In this document: positions 42,043 through 50,815 of the stretch, piece by piece | How the letters are laid out: each line of letters starts with the position of its first letter | Numbering within the stretch: the stretch's first letter is position 1 | Assembly (NCBI RefSeq): GCF_006546625.1 | Contig: NZ_VIAR01000016.1 | Span: 1-56,013 of the forward strand | Reading direction: 5' to 3' | DNA length: 56,013 nucleotides | Source: Haloflavibacter putidus | Lineage (GTDB): Bacteria > Bacteroidota > Bacteroidia > Flavobacteriales > Flavobacteriaceae | Made by a program: the position numbers and the translations under genes | Notes under the pieces: generated by a model | Seen by the model: the letters and a program-made list of their open reading frames with translations, nothing else | Database searches by the model: none | What the model was told of the DNA's origin: nothing

Positions 42043-42429
42043 CTGTCTTTAGTCCATCAAAAACGGTCAGCAAATGATTTTTTTTAAAATCTTACTCAGC
42101 ACTGCTTACTAATTTCCAGTTAATCAATTAACGAATTGAACAATACAATGAAATTTCGAGCTGTACTTTTTTACTCACGGTTTATTTTTATTTTACTATT
42201 GGAGTTCGTGAATCTTCGATTTCCATTGCCGTAAAAAGTACCAAAAAAGGCTAGACTTATTTTCCTGGACTTGAAAAACAAGAAAAAAATCTTTTCCACC
42301 GTATGGCAATCACTTCGTTAGGCCATACTGCTACGGCCAACGCTAGATTTTTTTCTGTTTTTACTACGCCCATGAAAAGTAGGTCGGAAAAGGGTGTTTT
42401 CTGCGTAATTTGTAATTTTGCTATTTTCA

Positions 42430-42578
42430 ACTCATCAACTCATCATAACTAAAGAGATTTCTCCTATCGTCGAAATGACAGATAAAAAAGATTCTCGCTG
42501 TCATTTCGATGGAGGAACGACTGAGAAATCTTCTTCTGATCTGTCTTTCAGTCTATCCAAAACGGTCAACGTTGCGTA
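42430..42578. repeat. 149-bp direct repeat with REPIN-like pair, copy 1
   Basis: It starts ACTCATCAACTCATCATAAC, includes both halves (AGATTTCTCCTATCGTCGAA and TGTCATTTCGATGGAGGAAC) and the CAAAACGGTCAACGTTGCG tail. It has the same length as the copy at 42875 and only a few substitutions. Confidence 0.85.
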
Positions 42579-42700
42579 ATAAAGTAAACATCAATCCCTA
42601 ATCTCTAATTAACCAATCAACGAATACACAAAAAAGTATACTGTATAACGTAGATTGTATATTGTATTGTCAGAGATAAAGTTGTGCATTTTAATTCCCT

Positions 42701-42800
42701 ATTCTCTAATTATCTAATACACCAATACACGATTACACCAATCAACGATTACACGATTACACGATTACACCAATCAACGATTACACGATTACACGAACAA
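42701..42800. repeat. ACGATTACAC / AATACACCA tandem strings
   Basis: Units of 9-10 bp (ACGATTACAC, ACCAATCA) are arranged in a higher-order pattern that is itself repeated twice. There are no constant spacers, so it is not a CRISPR array. Confidence 0.75.
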
Positions 42801-42874
42801 CGTTTAACGAAAATAAGCAATAAGCTCTATGCCGTAAGCTCTAAGCAAATGATTTTTTTAAAATCTTACTCACC

Positions 42875-43023
42875 ACTCATCAACTCATCATAACTAAAGA
42901 GATTTCTCCTATCGTCGAAATGACAGATAAAAAAGATTCTCGCTGTCATTTCGATGGAGGAACGACTGAGAAATCTTCTTCTGCTCTGTCTTTCAGTCTA
43001 TTCAAAACGGTCATCGTTGCGTA
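42875..43023. repeat. 149-bp direct repeat with REPIN-like pair, copy 2
   Basis: This is the partner of 42430-42578, 296 bp further on in the same orientation. The substitutions are in the tail (ATTCAAAACGGTCATCG). Confidence 0.85.
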
Positions 43024-43100
43024 GGGAAGCAAACACTAATCTCTAATTAACCAATTAGCAAATACACGAATATACCAATACACGAATAATCAAAAATTCC

Positions 43101-43108
43101 TATCTTCG
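43101..43108 (+). promoter_or_regulatory. Possible promoter -7 box of the AsnB-like gene
   Basis: TATCTTCG followed by TCGC, 30 bp before the ATG, one base off TAnnTTTG. Confidence 0.4.
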
Positions 43109-43138
43109 TCGCTAAATTATTTCCAGAAAGAAAAAGTA

Positions 43139-44518
43139 ATGCAAATAAAAACCGATATCATTCCTTTACACCAGCAATTTGCCAAAAGAGCAAACGCACC
43201 CCAAGGCATAGATAAAAAGGCTATATGTGTTTTCGCGGCTACCGGGTTTTTTCTTGGGGATGATAGTTATTATCAACATCAAAAAGTATTGCAACCCGGA
43301 GTGCAGTATCAGCTTAATAAAAATAAGGAGGTAGTTAGTTCAGAGTCTTATTTCAAATGGCATTACAGTCCGCGCAATATCAGTTTTCAAACAGCGGTAG
43401 ATGAATTTACCGATTTATACGAACAGATTCTAAAAGAGCAAACCGGAAACGAGCGTGTTTTGCTGCCTCTATCCGGAGGTTTGGACAGTAGGAGTCAGGC
43501 TGTGGGTCTAAAACAATTGGGGGCTGAGGTACATTCGTATTCCTATTCTTTTACGGGCGGCTTTAAAGAACATAAAATCTCCGAGCAAATTGCTAAAGTG
43601 TGTGGTTTCCCATTTGATGCTTTTCTTGTTCCGCCAAATTATTTATGGAATTCGATAGAAGATTTAGGAAATTTGAATGGCTGCTATTCCGAATTTACCC
43701 ACGCAAGACAAATGGCAGTTTTAGAACGATTTAAACAAATGCAAGGCGAGTTTTCCCTTGGCCACTGGGGTGATGTTTTTTTTGATAGGGGAATTGCTGC
43801 CGGCGATGAAGATAAATCTGATATTGAACTCATTTATAAAAAAGTCATTAAAAAGGGTGGTTTGGCAGTTGCAGAGCAGCTTTGGAAAGCTTGGGAATTA
43901 GAAGGGAATTTTGAAGATTATTTAAAGCGAAAGATTCAAAAATTGCTCAACCAGATTGAGATAGAGCACAAGCCTTCCAAAATAAGGGCTTTTAAAAGTT
44001 TATATTGGGCCCCGCGGTGGACGAGCATTAATTTAGCCGTCTTTGAAGCGGCGCATCCTATTCATCTTCCCTATTACGACAATCGGATGTGTGAATTTGT
44101 ATGCGGTATTCCCGAAGAATATTTGGCAGATAGAAAAATGCAGATTGAATACATAAAGCAACGCAACCCAAAAGTGGGTAAAATTATGTGGCAAGACAAT
44201 AAGCCTTATAATTTATACGATTACCACAAAAACACTTCTCCCCGAAATTTACCCTATCGCATAAAAAATAAGTTAATTCGTGAAATCAATGCAAAACTGG
44301 GGAAAAAATATGTACAACGTAATTGGGAAATTCAGTTTCTCGGCAAAGAAAATGACGCTAATTTACGTAGTTATTTGTACCGAAAAGATTTTGTAGATTT
44401 TGCGGGAAAAGAAACCATCGATATTATTTACAACAATTTCAAAAATAAAGACGCGGTATTTTATTCTCATCCAGTTAGTATGTTGTTAACCTTGAGCGTG
44501 GGGTTAAAGCAGCAGTAG
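43139..44518 (+). CDS. Asparagine synthase-like amidotransferase (surface polysaccharide type)
   Basis: The 459 residues carry the ATP-pyrophosphatase loop VLLPLSGGLDSRSQAVGL near residue 114 and the AsnB-like synthetase domain after it (YSYSFTGGFKEHKISEQIAK, HWGDVFFDRGI, LPYYDNRMCEFVCGIPEEY). The N-terminal part keeps only the end of the glutaminase fold (FAATGFFLGDDSYYQHQKVL); the catalytic Cys2 is absent, so ammonia must come from elsewhere. In polysaccharide loci such proteins are thought to amidate uronic acids (WbpS type). With the TviB and epimerase genes present, GalNAcA amide is a likely product. It is monocistronic. Confidence 0.85.
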   Translation: MQIKTDIIPLHQQFAKRANAPQGIDKKAICVFAATGFFLGDDSYYQHQKVLQPGVQYQLNKNKEVVSSESYFKWHYSPRNISFQTAVDEFTDLYEQILKEQTGNERVLLPLSGGLDSRSQAVGLKQLGAEVHSYSYSFTGGFKEHKISEQIAKVCGFPFDAFLVPPNYLWNSIEDLGNLNGCYSEFTHARQMAVLERFKQMQGEFSLGHWGDVFFDRGIAAGDEDKSDIELIYKKVIKKGGLAVAEQLWKAWELEGNFEDYLKRKIQKLLNQIEIEHKPSKIRAFKSLYWAPRWTSINLAVFEAAHPIHLPYYDNRMCEFVCGIPEEYLADRKMQIEYIKQRNPKVGKIMWQDNKPYNLYDYHKNTSPRNLPYRIKNKLIREINAKLGKKYVQRNWEIQFLGKENDANLRSYLYRKDFVDFAGKETIDIIYNNFKNKDAVFYSHPVSMLLTLSVGLKQQ

Positions 44519-44553
44519 CTTTTACCTACAACCCACCACCCACCCACATAAAA

Positions 44554-44600
44554 CTGTCTTGCTGAACGTCCGACGATAGGAGGACTAGATTCAGCATCTC
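44554..44600. repeat. REP-like repeat, family 2, copy 1
   Basis: CTGTCTTGCTGAACGTCCGA continues CGATAGGAGGACTAGATTCA and GCATCTC. It differs from the REPIN-like family but keeps the CTGTC start and the GGAGGA centre. Confidence 0.7.
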
Positions 44601-45098
44601 ATGCGATAGAAACCCGACCTACCCGAATCAAAACTCCATCACAAATACCGCAGAAACTAAAGCTTCTATTAACATATATCGCTTTTGCAAGAAATTTAGG
44701 TCTTTCCAATCCCAAGACCCTGAATGCAACCTCCCTCCGGTCGTTTGCTTCAGAGTGACAGGACGAGAAGGCTTTTAGCAGAAACATGACTTCATAACGT
44801 GAATTCGATATAAGATTTAAATTATTTTCTTCTTTTTCTTCCGTATAGCTAAACTTTTCCGTCAAGAATTTTCGAAGCCTTGGAGAAAATTTAGGAAAAG
44901 CTTAGCGGTTTTTCGCCCTAAGCGAAAAAATACCTTAGAAAAAGCGTCTTTTCTTTTGGTTCGTTTTCTTTGGACGAGCAAAGAAAATGAACAGTGCTTC
45001 TTAAAATGCAAAATTCTTCCGGTCGTTTGCTTCAGGCTGACAGATAAGGGTGTGTGTTTTCTGAAAAATAATTTGTATAGTAAACCGCTCAAAAATAA

Positions 45099-45147
45099 CT
45101 GTCATACTGAACGGTCCGACGGTAGGAGGACTAGACTCAGCATCTCC
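45099..45147. repeat. REP-like repeat, family 2, copy 2
   Basis: CTGTCATACTGAACGGTCCG continues ACGGTAGGAGGACTAGACTC and AGCATCTCC, in the same orientation as copy 1. Confidence 0.7.
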
Positions 45148-45300
45148 ACGGGGAAGCATCCAAACAGCTCAAATCAAATCCTACCTCAAAAATAAAACAG
45201 AAAACAAATTACTTACTACCATATCTCGATGTCACGAACCAACAAATTAACCAATCCACCAATCCACCAATCCACCATATATTATTTCATTTAAAATTTC

Positions 45301-45308
45301 TATTTTTG
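45301..45308 (+). promoter_or_regulatory. Predicted promoter -7 box of the operon at 45333
   Basis: TATTTTTG fits TAnnTTTG and lies 24 bp before the ATG. The upstream box is unclear. It could drive the genes to about 50.8 kb. Confidence 0.5.
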
Positions 45309-45332
45309 TTTTTTTAATCCACGCCTTACTAT

Positions 45333-46400
45333 ATGTCAAAAAAGATTAGAATTCTTTATACTATTCCTAATTTCAAAACGGCTGGTAGTCAATACGTAGT
45401 TTTGTCTTTGATTGCAGGTATAAATAAAGAAAAGTTTAATGTATATATAGGGGTGGAAAAATATCCCGAACTAATACCCGATCTAGTACCGCATGAAAAC
45501 AAAATACACTTTGCTAGAGAAGGTAATTCAATAAACGATATTCATAATTTTGCTCAATTAGTAAAGCAACACAAAATCGAAATCATACATTCTTGGGATT
45601 ATAAATCGCAGTTTGTAGAAGTATTGGGTAGCCGGTTGGCGGGAGTTAAATATCTATATACAAAGAAAAATGCTGCTTGGTCTAAGCGCTGGTTTCTTAA
45701 AAGTATGTTATCATCCCATATTGCATACGATAACCCCGAAATGGAACAAGCTTTTTTTAGTAGTATTGTATTAAAAAATAAGATAAGTTTTATACCGCAT
45801 GGTGTAGATACAAAATTATTCCGCCCTTTAGATTCGTCAAAAAGCTCGAATAATTCTAAATTTAACATGTGTTGTATAGGAAATATTGGTGAGAATAAGA
45901 ACCAACTTTTTCTCATTAAAGCTTTAAGAAATCTACCATCCGATATTTATTTAAACCTTTATGGAAGAGCAGAGACCGTTTATTTGAAAAAACTAGAAAA
46001 ATACATAGTAGAATTAGATTTAGAAAATCGCGTGCATTTTAAAGGTTTTGTTAAAAATCACGAACTACCGAGAGTATTAAATGAACAAGACTTGTTTGTT
46101 TTGGCGTCCAAAAAAGAAGGTTTGCCTGTTTCTATTCTGGAGGCACTGGCTTGCGGTGTTCCGGTATTAACTTCTGATTCAGGTGGTGGCACCCGTCATA
46201 TTTTTAAAGATAGAAAAGGAGGAGAAGTTTTTTCTATAAAAGATACTTTAGAGTTTGAAGAGTTTGTGCGTAAATTGTTTAAAAGCAAACAAACTTATAA
46301 CAAGAAAGCTAAAGAAGCAAGAGATTTAATTTTAGCTAATTACAGATTAGATAAGGAAATTGAATCTTATGAAAAACTTTATTTAAACTTAAAATGCTAA
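45333..46400 (+). CDS. Family 4 glycosyltransferase
   Basis: The 355 residues start MSKKIRILYTIPNFKTAGSQ, typical of GT4 enzymes of the EpsD/EpsF kind. They contain VKQHKIEIIHSWDYKSQFVE near residue 74, ISFIPHGVDTKLFRPLDSSK near residue 150, FNMCCIGNIGENKNQLFLIK near residue 175, and the donor motif LFVLASKKEGLPVSILEALA near residue 255. The stop codon overlaps the next gene's ATG in TAATG, which suggests coupling. Confidence 0.92.
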   Translation: MSKKIRILYTIPNFKTAGSQYVVLSLIAGINKEKFNVYIGVEKYPELIPDLVPHENKIHFAREGNSINDIHNFAQLVKQHKIEIIHSWDYKSQFVEVLGSRLAGVKYLYTKKNAAWSKRWFLKSMLSSHIAYDNPEMEQAFFSSIVLKNKISFIPHGVDTKLFRPLDSSKSSNNSKFNMCCIGNIGENKNQLFLIKALRNLPSDIYLNLYGRAETVYLKKLEKYIVELDLENRVHFKGFVKNHELPRVLNEQDLFVLASKKEGLPVSILEALACGVPVLTSDSGGGTRHIFKDRKGGEVFSIKDTLEFEEFVRKLFKSKQTYNKKAKEARDLILANYRLDKEIESYEKLYLNLKC

Positions 46401-47572
46401 TGAAAATAGGTATTGTGCTTTCTTCCCCTCCTGCTTATTCCGAAACTTTTTTTCGTTCGAAAATAAAAGGATTACAGGAAAATGGGCACGAAGTGGTTTT
46501 AATTACTGCTAAAAGTAAGAATACTTTTGACCTATGTTCGCATAAAACGCATCCCAAAGTTTATTCCAATAAATTAGTACAAGTTGGAGCTATGTTTTTG
46601 GTTGGCTTAAGCTTACTTCCTTATTGGCGACGCGTAAAAAACTATTACCGTTTAGAAAAAAGGCAAAAAACTTCCGTAAAGCGAAGTATAGAAAAAATAT
46701 ATATTAATTCCACACTTTTAAAATTAGAGGTAGATTGGTTGCATTTTGGTTTTGCAACAATGGCTATAGAACGGGAATTGGTAGCTAAAGCTATTGGGGC
46801 AAAAATGGCGGTTAGTTTTAGAGGCTACGATATAAATGTTTATCCACTAAAACACGCTGGTTGTTATAAAAAGCTTTGGCAGCAAGTAGATAAAGTACAT
46901 AGCATTTCAGAATTTTTAATTCAAAAAGCCTATGCTTTGGGCTTATCAACCAAAACAAACTATAAAATCATACCTCCGGCAGTTAACATTCCGCCATTAA
47001 CGAAGTTGACAGAAAATTCTACACCAACAACTAAAATAAATATTGTAACCATAGCTAGGTTGCAATATATAAAAGGCATAGATATACTTTTACAGACCGC
47101 GGAATTTTTAAAAAAACAACAACTAGGTTTTAATTGGTATATAATTGGCGATGGTAAAGCGGCCGATAAAGAGCGCTATTTATACCATCGTTATGAGGCA
47201 GAATTAGAGAATGAGGTGCATTTTCTTGGGAAACTTACACATACAGAAACTTTAAAGAAACTATCTCAAGCAACTATATATGTACAAACCAGTCTTAACG
47301 AAGGTTTTTGCAATGCGGTTTTGGAAGCACAAGCTTTGGGGAAAATTGCTGTTGTTTTTAATACCGGCGCATTGAAAGAAAATATTATAGACCGTTATAC
47401 CGGCTTTTTAGTAAAGGTGGTAACACCCACCGCTCTTGGTCGAGAAATAATAAAGGTCTTAAATCTTTCTAGCATAGGAAAAGATAAAATTACCCAACAA
47501 GCCCAAGAACACGTAAAAAATAGCTTTACTTTGCAGGAACAAAAAGAAGTATTTAATCAATTTTACAATTAG
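46400..47572 (+). CDS. Family 4 glycosyltransferase
   Basis: From the ATG that overlaps the previous stop codon the protein has 390 residues and starts MKIGIVLSSPPAYSETFFRS; an in-frame ATG six bases earlier is also possible. Motifs are WLHFGFATMAIERELVAKAI near residue 113, VSFRGYDINVYP near residue 137, VTIARLQYIKGIDILLQTAE near residue 216 and the donor motif VQTSLNEGFCNAVLEAQALG near residue 295. This is the colanic-acid WcaL/AmsK-like group of GT-B enzymes, which often act late in repeat-unit assembly. Confidence 0.9.
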   Translation: MKIGIVLSSPPAYSETFFRSKIKGLQENGHEVVLITAKSKNTFDLCSHKTHPKVYSNKLVQVGAMFLVGLSLLPYWRRVKNYYRLEKRQKTSVKRSIEKIYINSTLLKLEVDWLHFGFATMAIERELVAKAIGAKMAVSFRGYDINVYPLKHAGCYKKLWQQVDKVHSISEFLIQKAYALGLSTKTNYKIIPPAVNIPPLTKLTENSTPTTKINIVTIARLQYIKGIDILLQTAEFLKKQQLGFNWYIIGDGKAADKERYLYHRYEAELENEVHFLGKLTHTETLKKLSQATIYVQTSLNEGFCNAVLEAQALGKIAVVFNTGALKENIIDRYTGFLVKVVTPTALGREIIKVLNLSSIGKDKITQQAQEHVKNSFTLQEQKEVFNQFYN

Positions 47573-47575
47573 TTT

Positions 47576-48430
47576 ATGAATATAATCTTTTGTGCCGGTA
47601 TATCGGTTAGGACAGGTACTAACTATATGGGTAGTATTTTTTCTGAAATACCAGAAGTAGCTTCTGTGCCTAAGAATTATTCGAAAGGTGAATTTCCTTT
47701 TTTTAGAAAACAAGTTATTCAAAATTATGACAGTTGGATTAAAGGTTTTAACAGAAGAATGTTTGCGCAGCCACCATTGAATAAAAAGAAATTTGCTTCT
47801 TTTTACGGAGAAAGTTTCCTGAATTATTTAAAAGCAGAATATGAAATAAAAGAAAAAACAATTTTCGTAAAAGATCCGGGGTTGTATAATATTGAGCGGT
47901 TTTATGACTACTTCCCAAAAGGTAAATTAATAATATTAACGCGTAGCGCACCGGATTTAATTGCTTCTTCTTTGAAAGCTTCTTTGCAAATTAGGAAAAG
48001 TCAAAGCAAGAAGAAAAAAATTAGTGCTAAGATAAAATACTATAGCGGTTATAATATGTATACCTATGCAAAAGCATACAAAAAACACGCTACACATTTG
48101 AGGTTTTTGAGAGAACAATTAAAAGGGGGCTTTCTTGAAGTTAAATATGAAAATTTGGTAAATGAGCCGAATAAATATATTTGTGAAATTTTAGATTACT
48201 GTGAGGTGCCTTATAATAACGAAATAATTCAAAATACAGTTAATGCTAAAGTTGTCGGATCATCATACTTTGGCTCTAAAAAACATTCGCAAGAGTGGGG
48301 GGCTTTAGAGAAAACTAGTGATTTTAAACCTGTTGGGAGATACAAATCTTGGGGATGGTTCAATAGGTTTATTTATAATAGAATAGCTAAAAAAAGTAAT
48401 GAATTTGTAGGTTACAGTCATAATTTATAA
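47576..48430 (+). CDS. Sulfotransferase family protein
   Basis: The 284 residues open with MNIIFCAGISVRTGTNYMGS, where SVRTGTNYM is a variant of the PAPS phosphosulfate loop, and have GKLIILTRSAPDLIASSLKA near residue 120 as the 3'-phosphate strand-helix with the conserved Arg and Ser. LEVKYENLVNEPNKYICEIL near residue 184 matches the C-terminal helix of Sulfotransfer_1/3 proteins. It starts 3 bases after a glycosyltransferase gene and is part of that operon. The acceptor is unknown. Confidence 0.82.
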   Translation: MNIIFCAGISVRTGTNYMGSIFSEIPEVASVPKNYSKGEFPFFRKQVIQNYDSWIKGFNRRMFAQPPLNKKKFASFYGESFLNYLKAEYEIKEKTIFVKDPGLYNIERFYDYFPKGKLIILTRSAPDLIASSLKASLQIRKSQSKKKKISAKIKYYSGYNMYTYAKAYKKHATHLRFLREQLKGGFLEVKYENLVNEPNKYICEILDYCEVPYNNEIIQNTVNAKVVGSSYFGSKKHSQEWGALEKTSDFKPVGRYKSWGWFNRFIYNRIAKKSNEFVGYSHNL

Positions 48431-48434
48431 TACA

Positions 48435-49490
48435 TTGAAAATATATTATCCTCAAAAACACTATAATAAAGAACATCGCGGACAGTTATTCCCGTTACTA
48501 AAGCCTTTTATAAAAAATACAGACTTTACCGATGTGGATAGGATAAAAATGTATGGGCTAAGCGAAAAAGATTATTTTTTTACAGATAAGTTGCAGGATG
48601 CGGAGGTGGTAATTTTAACGATGTCGTGGAACTATTATCAAAAAAAGCAACAAATACAGCTTGCCGTAGACTTAATTGAAAAGGCTGCAAAATACCAAAA
48701 AACAGTATGGAGTTATAATTCCGGCGATTTTGGAGTAAAAGTTCCTTATTTCTCCAACTTAAAAGTGTTTCGGTTTAGCGGTTACCAAGCCAATAAGCAA
48801 AAAGGACATTACGGTATGCCGGTAATGATAAAAGACTATTTGCAAGAAAATTATGGATTGGACTCGTATTGGAAAAGAAACTATATTCAACAGCCAAGCG
48901 TTGGATTTTGCGGACAAGCGGATGCCAGTAAATTTACCGCAGCTAAAGAAATTACACGCACTTTAATGCGAAATACAAAAAGCAATTTGGGTTGGCGAGC
49001 CGAAGAACCCCAACAAGTTATTTCAACTACCAATTTACGTGCAAGGCTTTTAAAACAACTGGAGAAAGCAAAGACTATAAACGACAATTTTATAAAACGT
49101 AAAAAATACCGTGCAGGGGTCTCCAACAATAAAAGTCAGCACCAAAGCACCCAAGAGTTTTACGACAATATTTTAGAATCCGATTATGTTTTGTGCGTTC
49201 GGGGAGGAGGGAATTTCTCTGTACGTTTTTACGAAACCTTGATGATGGGGCGTATTCCACTGTATATACATACCGATGGCTTTTTACCCTTGGGAGAAGA
49301 TATAAACTGGAAAGAACATGTGGTCTGGGTAGACTATAAAGACATCCCTAAAATGCAAGAAAAGTTAATAACTTCCCATCAAAATTTAAACGAAGAAAAA
49401 CTCCAAAGCTTATTTAAAAAGAACAGAAGATTATGGGAAGAGAAATTACGTTTGGATGGTTTTTTTAAAAGTGAGTTTGGCAAATTATGA
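48435..49490 (+). CDS. Exostosin-family (GT47-like) glycosyltransferase
   Basis: The 351 residues contain AEVVILTMSWNYYQKKQQ near residue 56, the C-terminal exostosin motif NILESDYVLCVRGGGNFSVR then FYETLMMGRIPLYIHTDGF near residue 248, and WKEHVVWVDYKDIPKM. Bacterial exostosin-like proteins usually transfer uronic acid or pentose residues by a GT-B fold. The start is a TTG (TTGAAAATATATTATCC), since no ATG precedes the conserved N-terminal strand KIYYPQKHY. It overlaps the next gene by 4 bases. Confidence 0.82.
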   Translation: MKIYYPQKHYNKEHRGQLFPLLKPFIKNTDFTDVDRIKMYGLSEKDYFFTDKLQDAEVVILTMSWNYYQKKQQIQLAVDLIEKAAKYQKTVWSYNSGDFGVKVPYFSNLKVFRFSGYQANKQKGHYGMPVMIKDYLQENYGLDSYWKRNYIQQPSVGFCGQADASKFTAAKEITRTLMRNTKSNLGWRAEEPQQVISTTNLRARLLKQLEKAKTINDNFIKRKKYRAGVSNNKSQHQSTQEFYDNILESDYVLCVRGGGNFSVRFYETLMMGRIPLYIHTDGFLPLGEDINWKEHVVWVDYKDIPKMQEKLITSHQNLNEEKLQSLFKKNRRLWEEKLRLDGFFKSEFGKL

Positions 49491-50815
49491 TTTTTAATTT
49501 TCTTAAATATTTAAAACCTACATCTTATTTCCGCTTAAAGCGAAACGATAATACCTTCGTTTTTCCGCGAACAGAGAAGCTCAATAAATCTGTATTACAA
49601 AATCTCGATAAAGATAAAAACTATCAAAGCAGCTTAGCTCAAGCATACGATCTTTCTTGGCAAGCCATTCAAAAAGGCTACATAGGTAATGCGAAAACCT
49701 ATACCCATTTTGAAAAACTGCCGATAGAAGATGAATACCGATTTATTCGAAAAAACTTCCATAAAGCTTGGGTGCTTTACGTTTTGTTGCTACGTCTAGT
49801 ATCTTTTAAAAATCCCATTAAAGAAATTCGAGCTTATCGAAAAACCAAAAATGCCAAGCGCCAAAACTTTGCATCAACCCCAATACAATATCCCGCTTAT
49901 AACGAATTTAAGTCTCCGTTGCTGGAGGAGCAACCACTGGTTAGCGTGGTAATTCCAACTCTTAATCGCTATGCTTATTTAAAAGACGTTTTAAGAGATT
50001 TAGAGAAGCAGAATTACAGCAATTTTGAGGTGATTGTAGTGGATCAATCCGAACCTTTTCAAAAAGAATTTTATAAGGATTTTGACTTAAACCTTAATCT
50101 TATTTACCAAAAAGAGAAAGCTTTATGGCTGGCGCGCAATACCGCGATTAGAAAGGCTAATGGAGAATACATTTTATTGTTTGATGATGATAGTCGAGTG
50201 GAGGCCGATTGGATTGAAAAACATCTTAAGAGCTTAGATTTTTTTAAAGCCGATATAAGCTCTGGGGTTTCTATTTCTAAAGCGGGTGATGAAGTGCCGG
50301 AGAATTATGCCTATTTTTTAATCAGCAGTCAGTTAGATACCGGAAATGTGCTTTTACCCAAACAAATTTTTAAAGAAATAGGTTTATTCGACAGGCAGTT
50401 CGAAAAAATGCGTATGGGCGATGGCGAGTTTGGTTTACGGGCTTATTTGGCCAACTACCGCAATATTTCCAATCCGTTGGCAAAGCGTCTGCATCTTAAA
50501 GTAGGCTCAGGAGGTTTGCGCGAAATGGGAGCTTGGGATGCGTTTCGAAGTGCCAAATGGTTTGCGCCAAAACCGGTGCCCAGTGTTTTATATTTATACC
50601 GAAAATATTTTGGAAAAAAAGCGGCAAAGCTAGCCTTGCTAAAAAACATTCCGCCTTCTATGATTCCGTACCGATTTAAAAAAAATAAAAAATTACTGCC
50701 TGTTGGACTTCTATTGGCGTTATTTGCATTTCCTTTAGTGGCCTACCAAGTAAGTAAATCATGGAAAATAGCCGGTAAAATGCTAAAAGAAGGAGCCAAA
50801 ATTGAAAAGCTGTAA
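49487..50815 (+). CDS. Family 2 glycosyltransferase with N-terminal extension
   Basis: The GT-A domain starts late: about 150 residues with no recognised domain (basic and aromatic, AYDLSWQAIQKGYIGNAKTY) precede PLVSVVIPTLNRYAYLKDVL near residue 152, VIVVDQSEPFQKEF, then YILLFDDDSRVEADWIEKHL near residue 226. The C-terminal part has GDGEFGLRAYLANYR and a membrane segment near residues 405-425. The 442-residue length exceeds that of simple family 2 enzymes; the N-terminal part may bind a partner or the lipid carrier. Confidence 0.88.
   Translation: MIFNFLKYLKPTSYFRLKRNDNTFVFPRTEKLNKSVLQNLDKDKNYQSSLAQAYDLSWQAIQKGYIGNAKTYTHFEKLPIEDEYRFIRKNFHKAWVLYVLLLRLVSFKNPIKEIRAYRKTKNAKRQNFASTPIQYPAYNEFKSPLLEEQPLVSVVIPTLNRYAYLKDVLRDLEKQNYSNFEVIVVDQSEPFQKEFYKDFDLNLNLIYQKEKALWLARNTAIRKANGEYILLFDDDSRVEADWIEKHLKSLDFFKADISSGVSISKAGDEVPENYAYFLISSQLDTGNVLLPKQIFKEIGLFDRQFEKMRMGDGEFGLRAYLANYRNISNPLAKRLHLKVGSGGLREMGAWDAFRSAKWFAPKPVPSVLYLYRKYFGKKAAKLALLKNIPPSMIPYRFKKNKKLLPVGLLLALFAFPLVAYQVSKSWKIAGKMLKEGAKIEKL

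Larger units (their letters stand above)
41559..43138. other. 1.6-kb repeat-rich spacer
   Basis: No credible gene is seen. It holds four REPIN-like groups, two of them inside a 149-bp direct duplication, TATACTGTA/TGTATACTGTA phrases, AATACACGA and ACGATTACAC strings, and a non-repeat stretch (42150-42400) with a 49-codon frame at 42303-42452. A TATCTTCG box lies 30 bp before the AsnB-like gene. Confidence 0.8.
44519..45332. other. 0.8-kb spacer with a second family of REP-like repeats
   Basis: No gene is convincing. Two copies of a CTGTCnTnCTGAACG repeat and two copies of CCGGTCGTTTGCTTCAG followed by nnTGACAG occur. Small frames on both strands here overlap one another. CCAATCCACC strings and a TATTTTTG box precede the next operon. 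Confidence 0.75.

Noticed and set aside
42303-42452. A 49-codon frame starting MAITSLGHTATANARF
   Set aside because: It has no promoter or ribosome site, ends inside a tandem-repeat string, and is embedded in decayed spacer sequence. Probably a chance or remnant frame.
44599-45195. Short frames on both strands between 44.6 and 45.2 kb
   Set aside because: They overlap each other, consist largely of REP-like repeats, and match no known composition for a protein.
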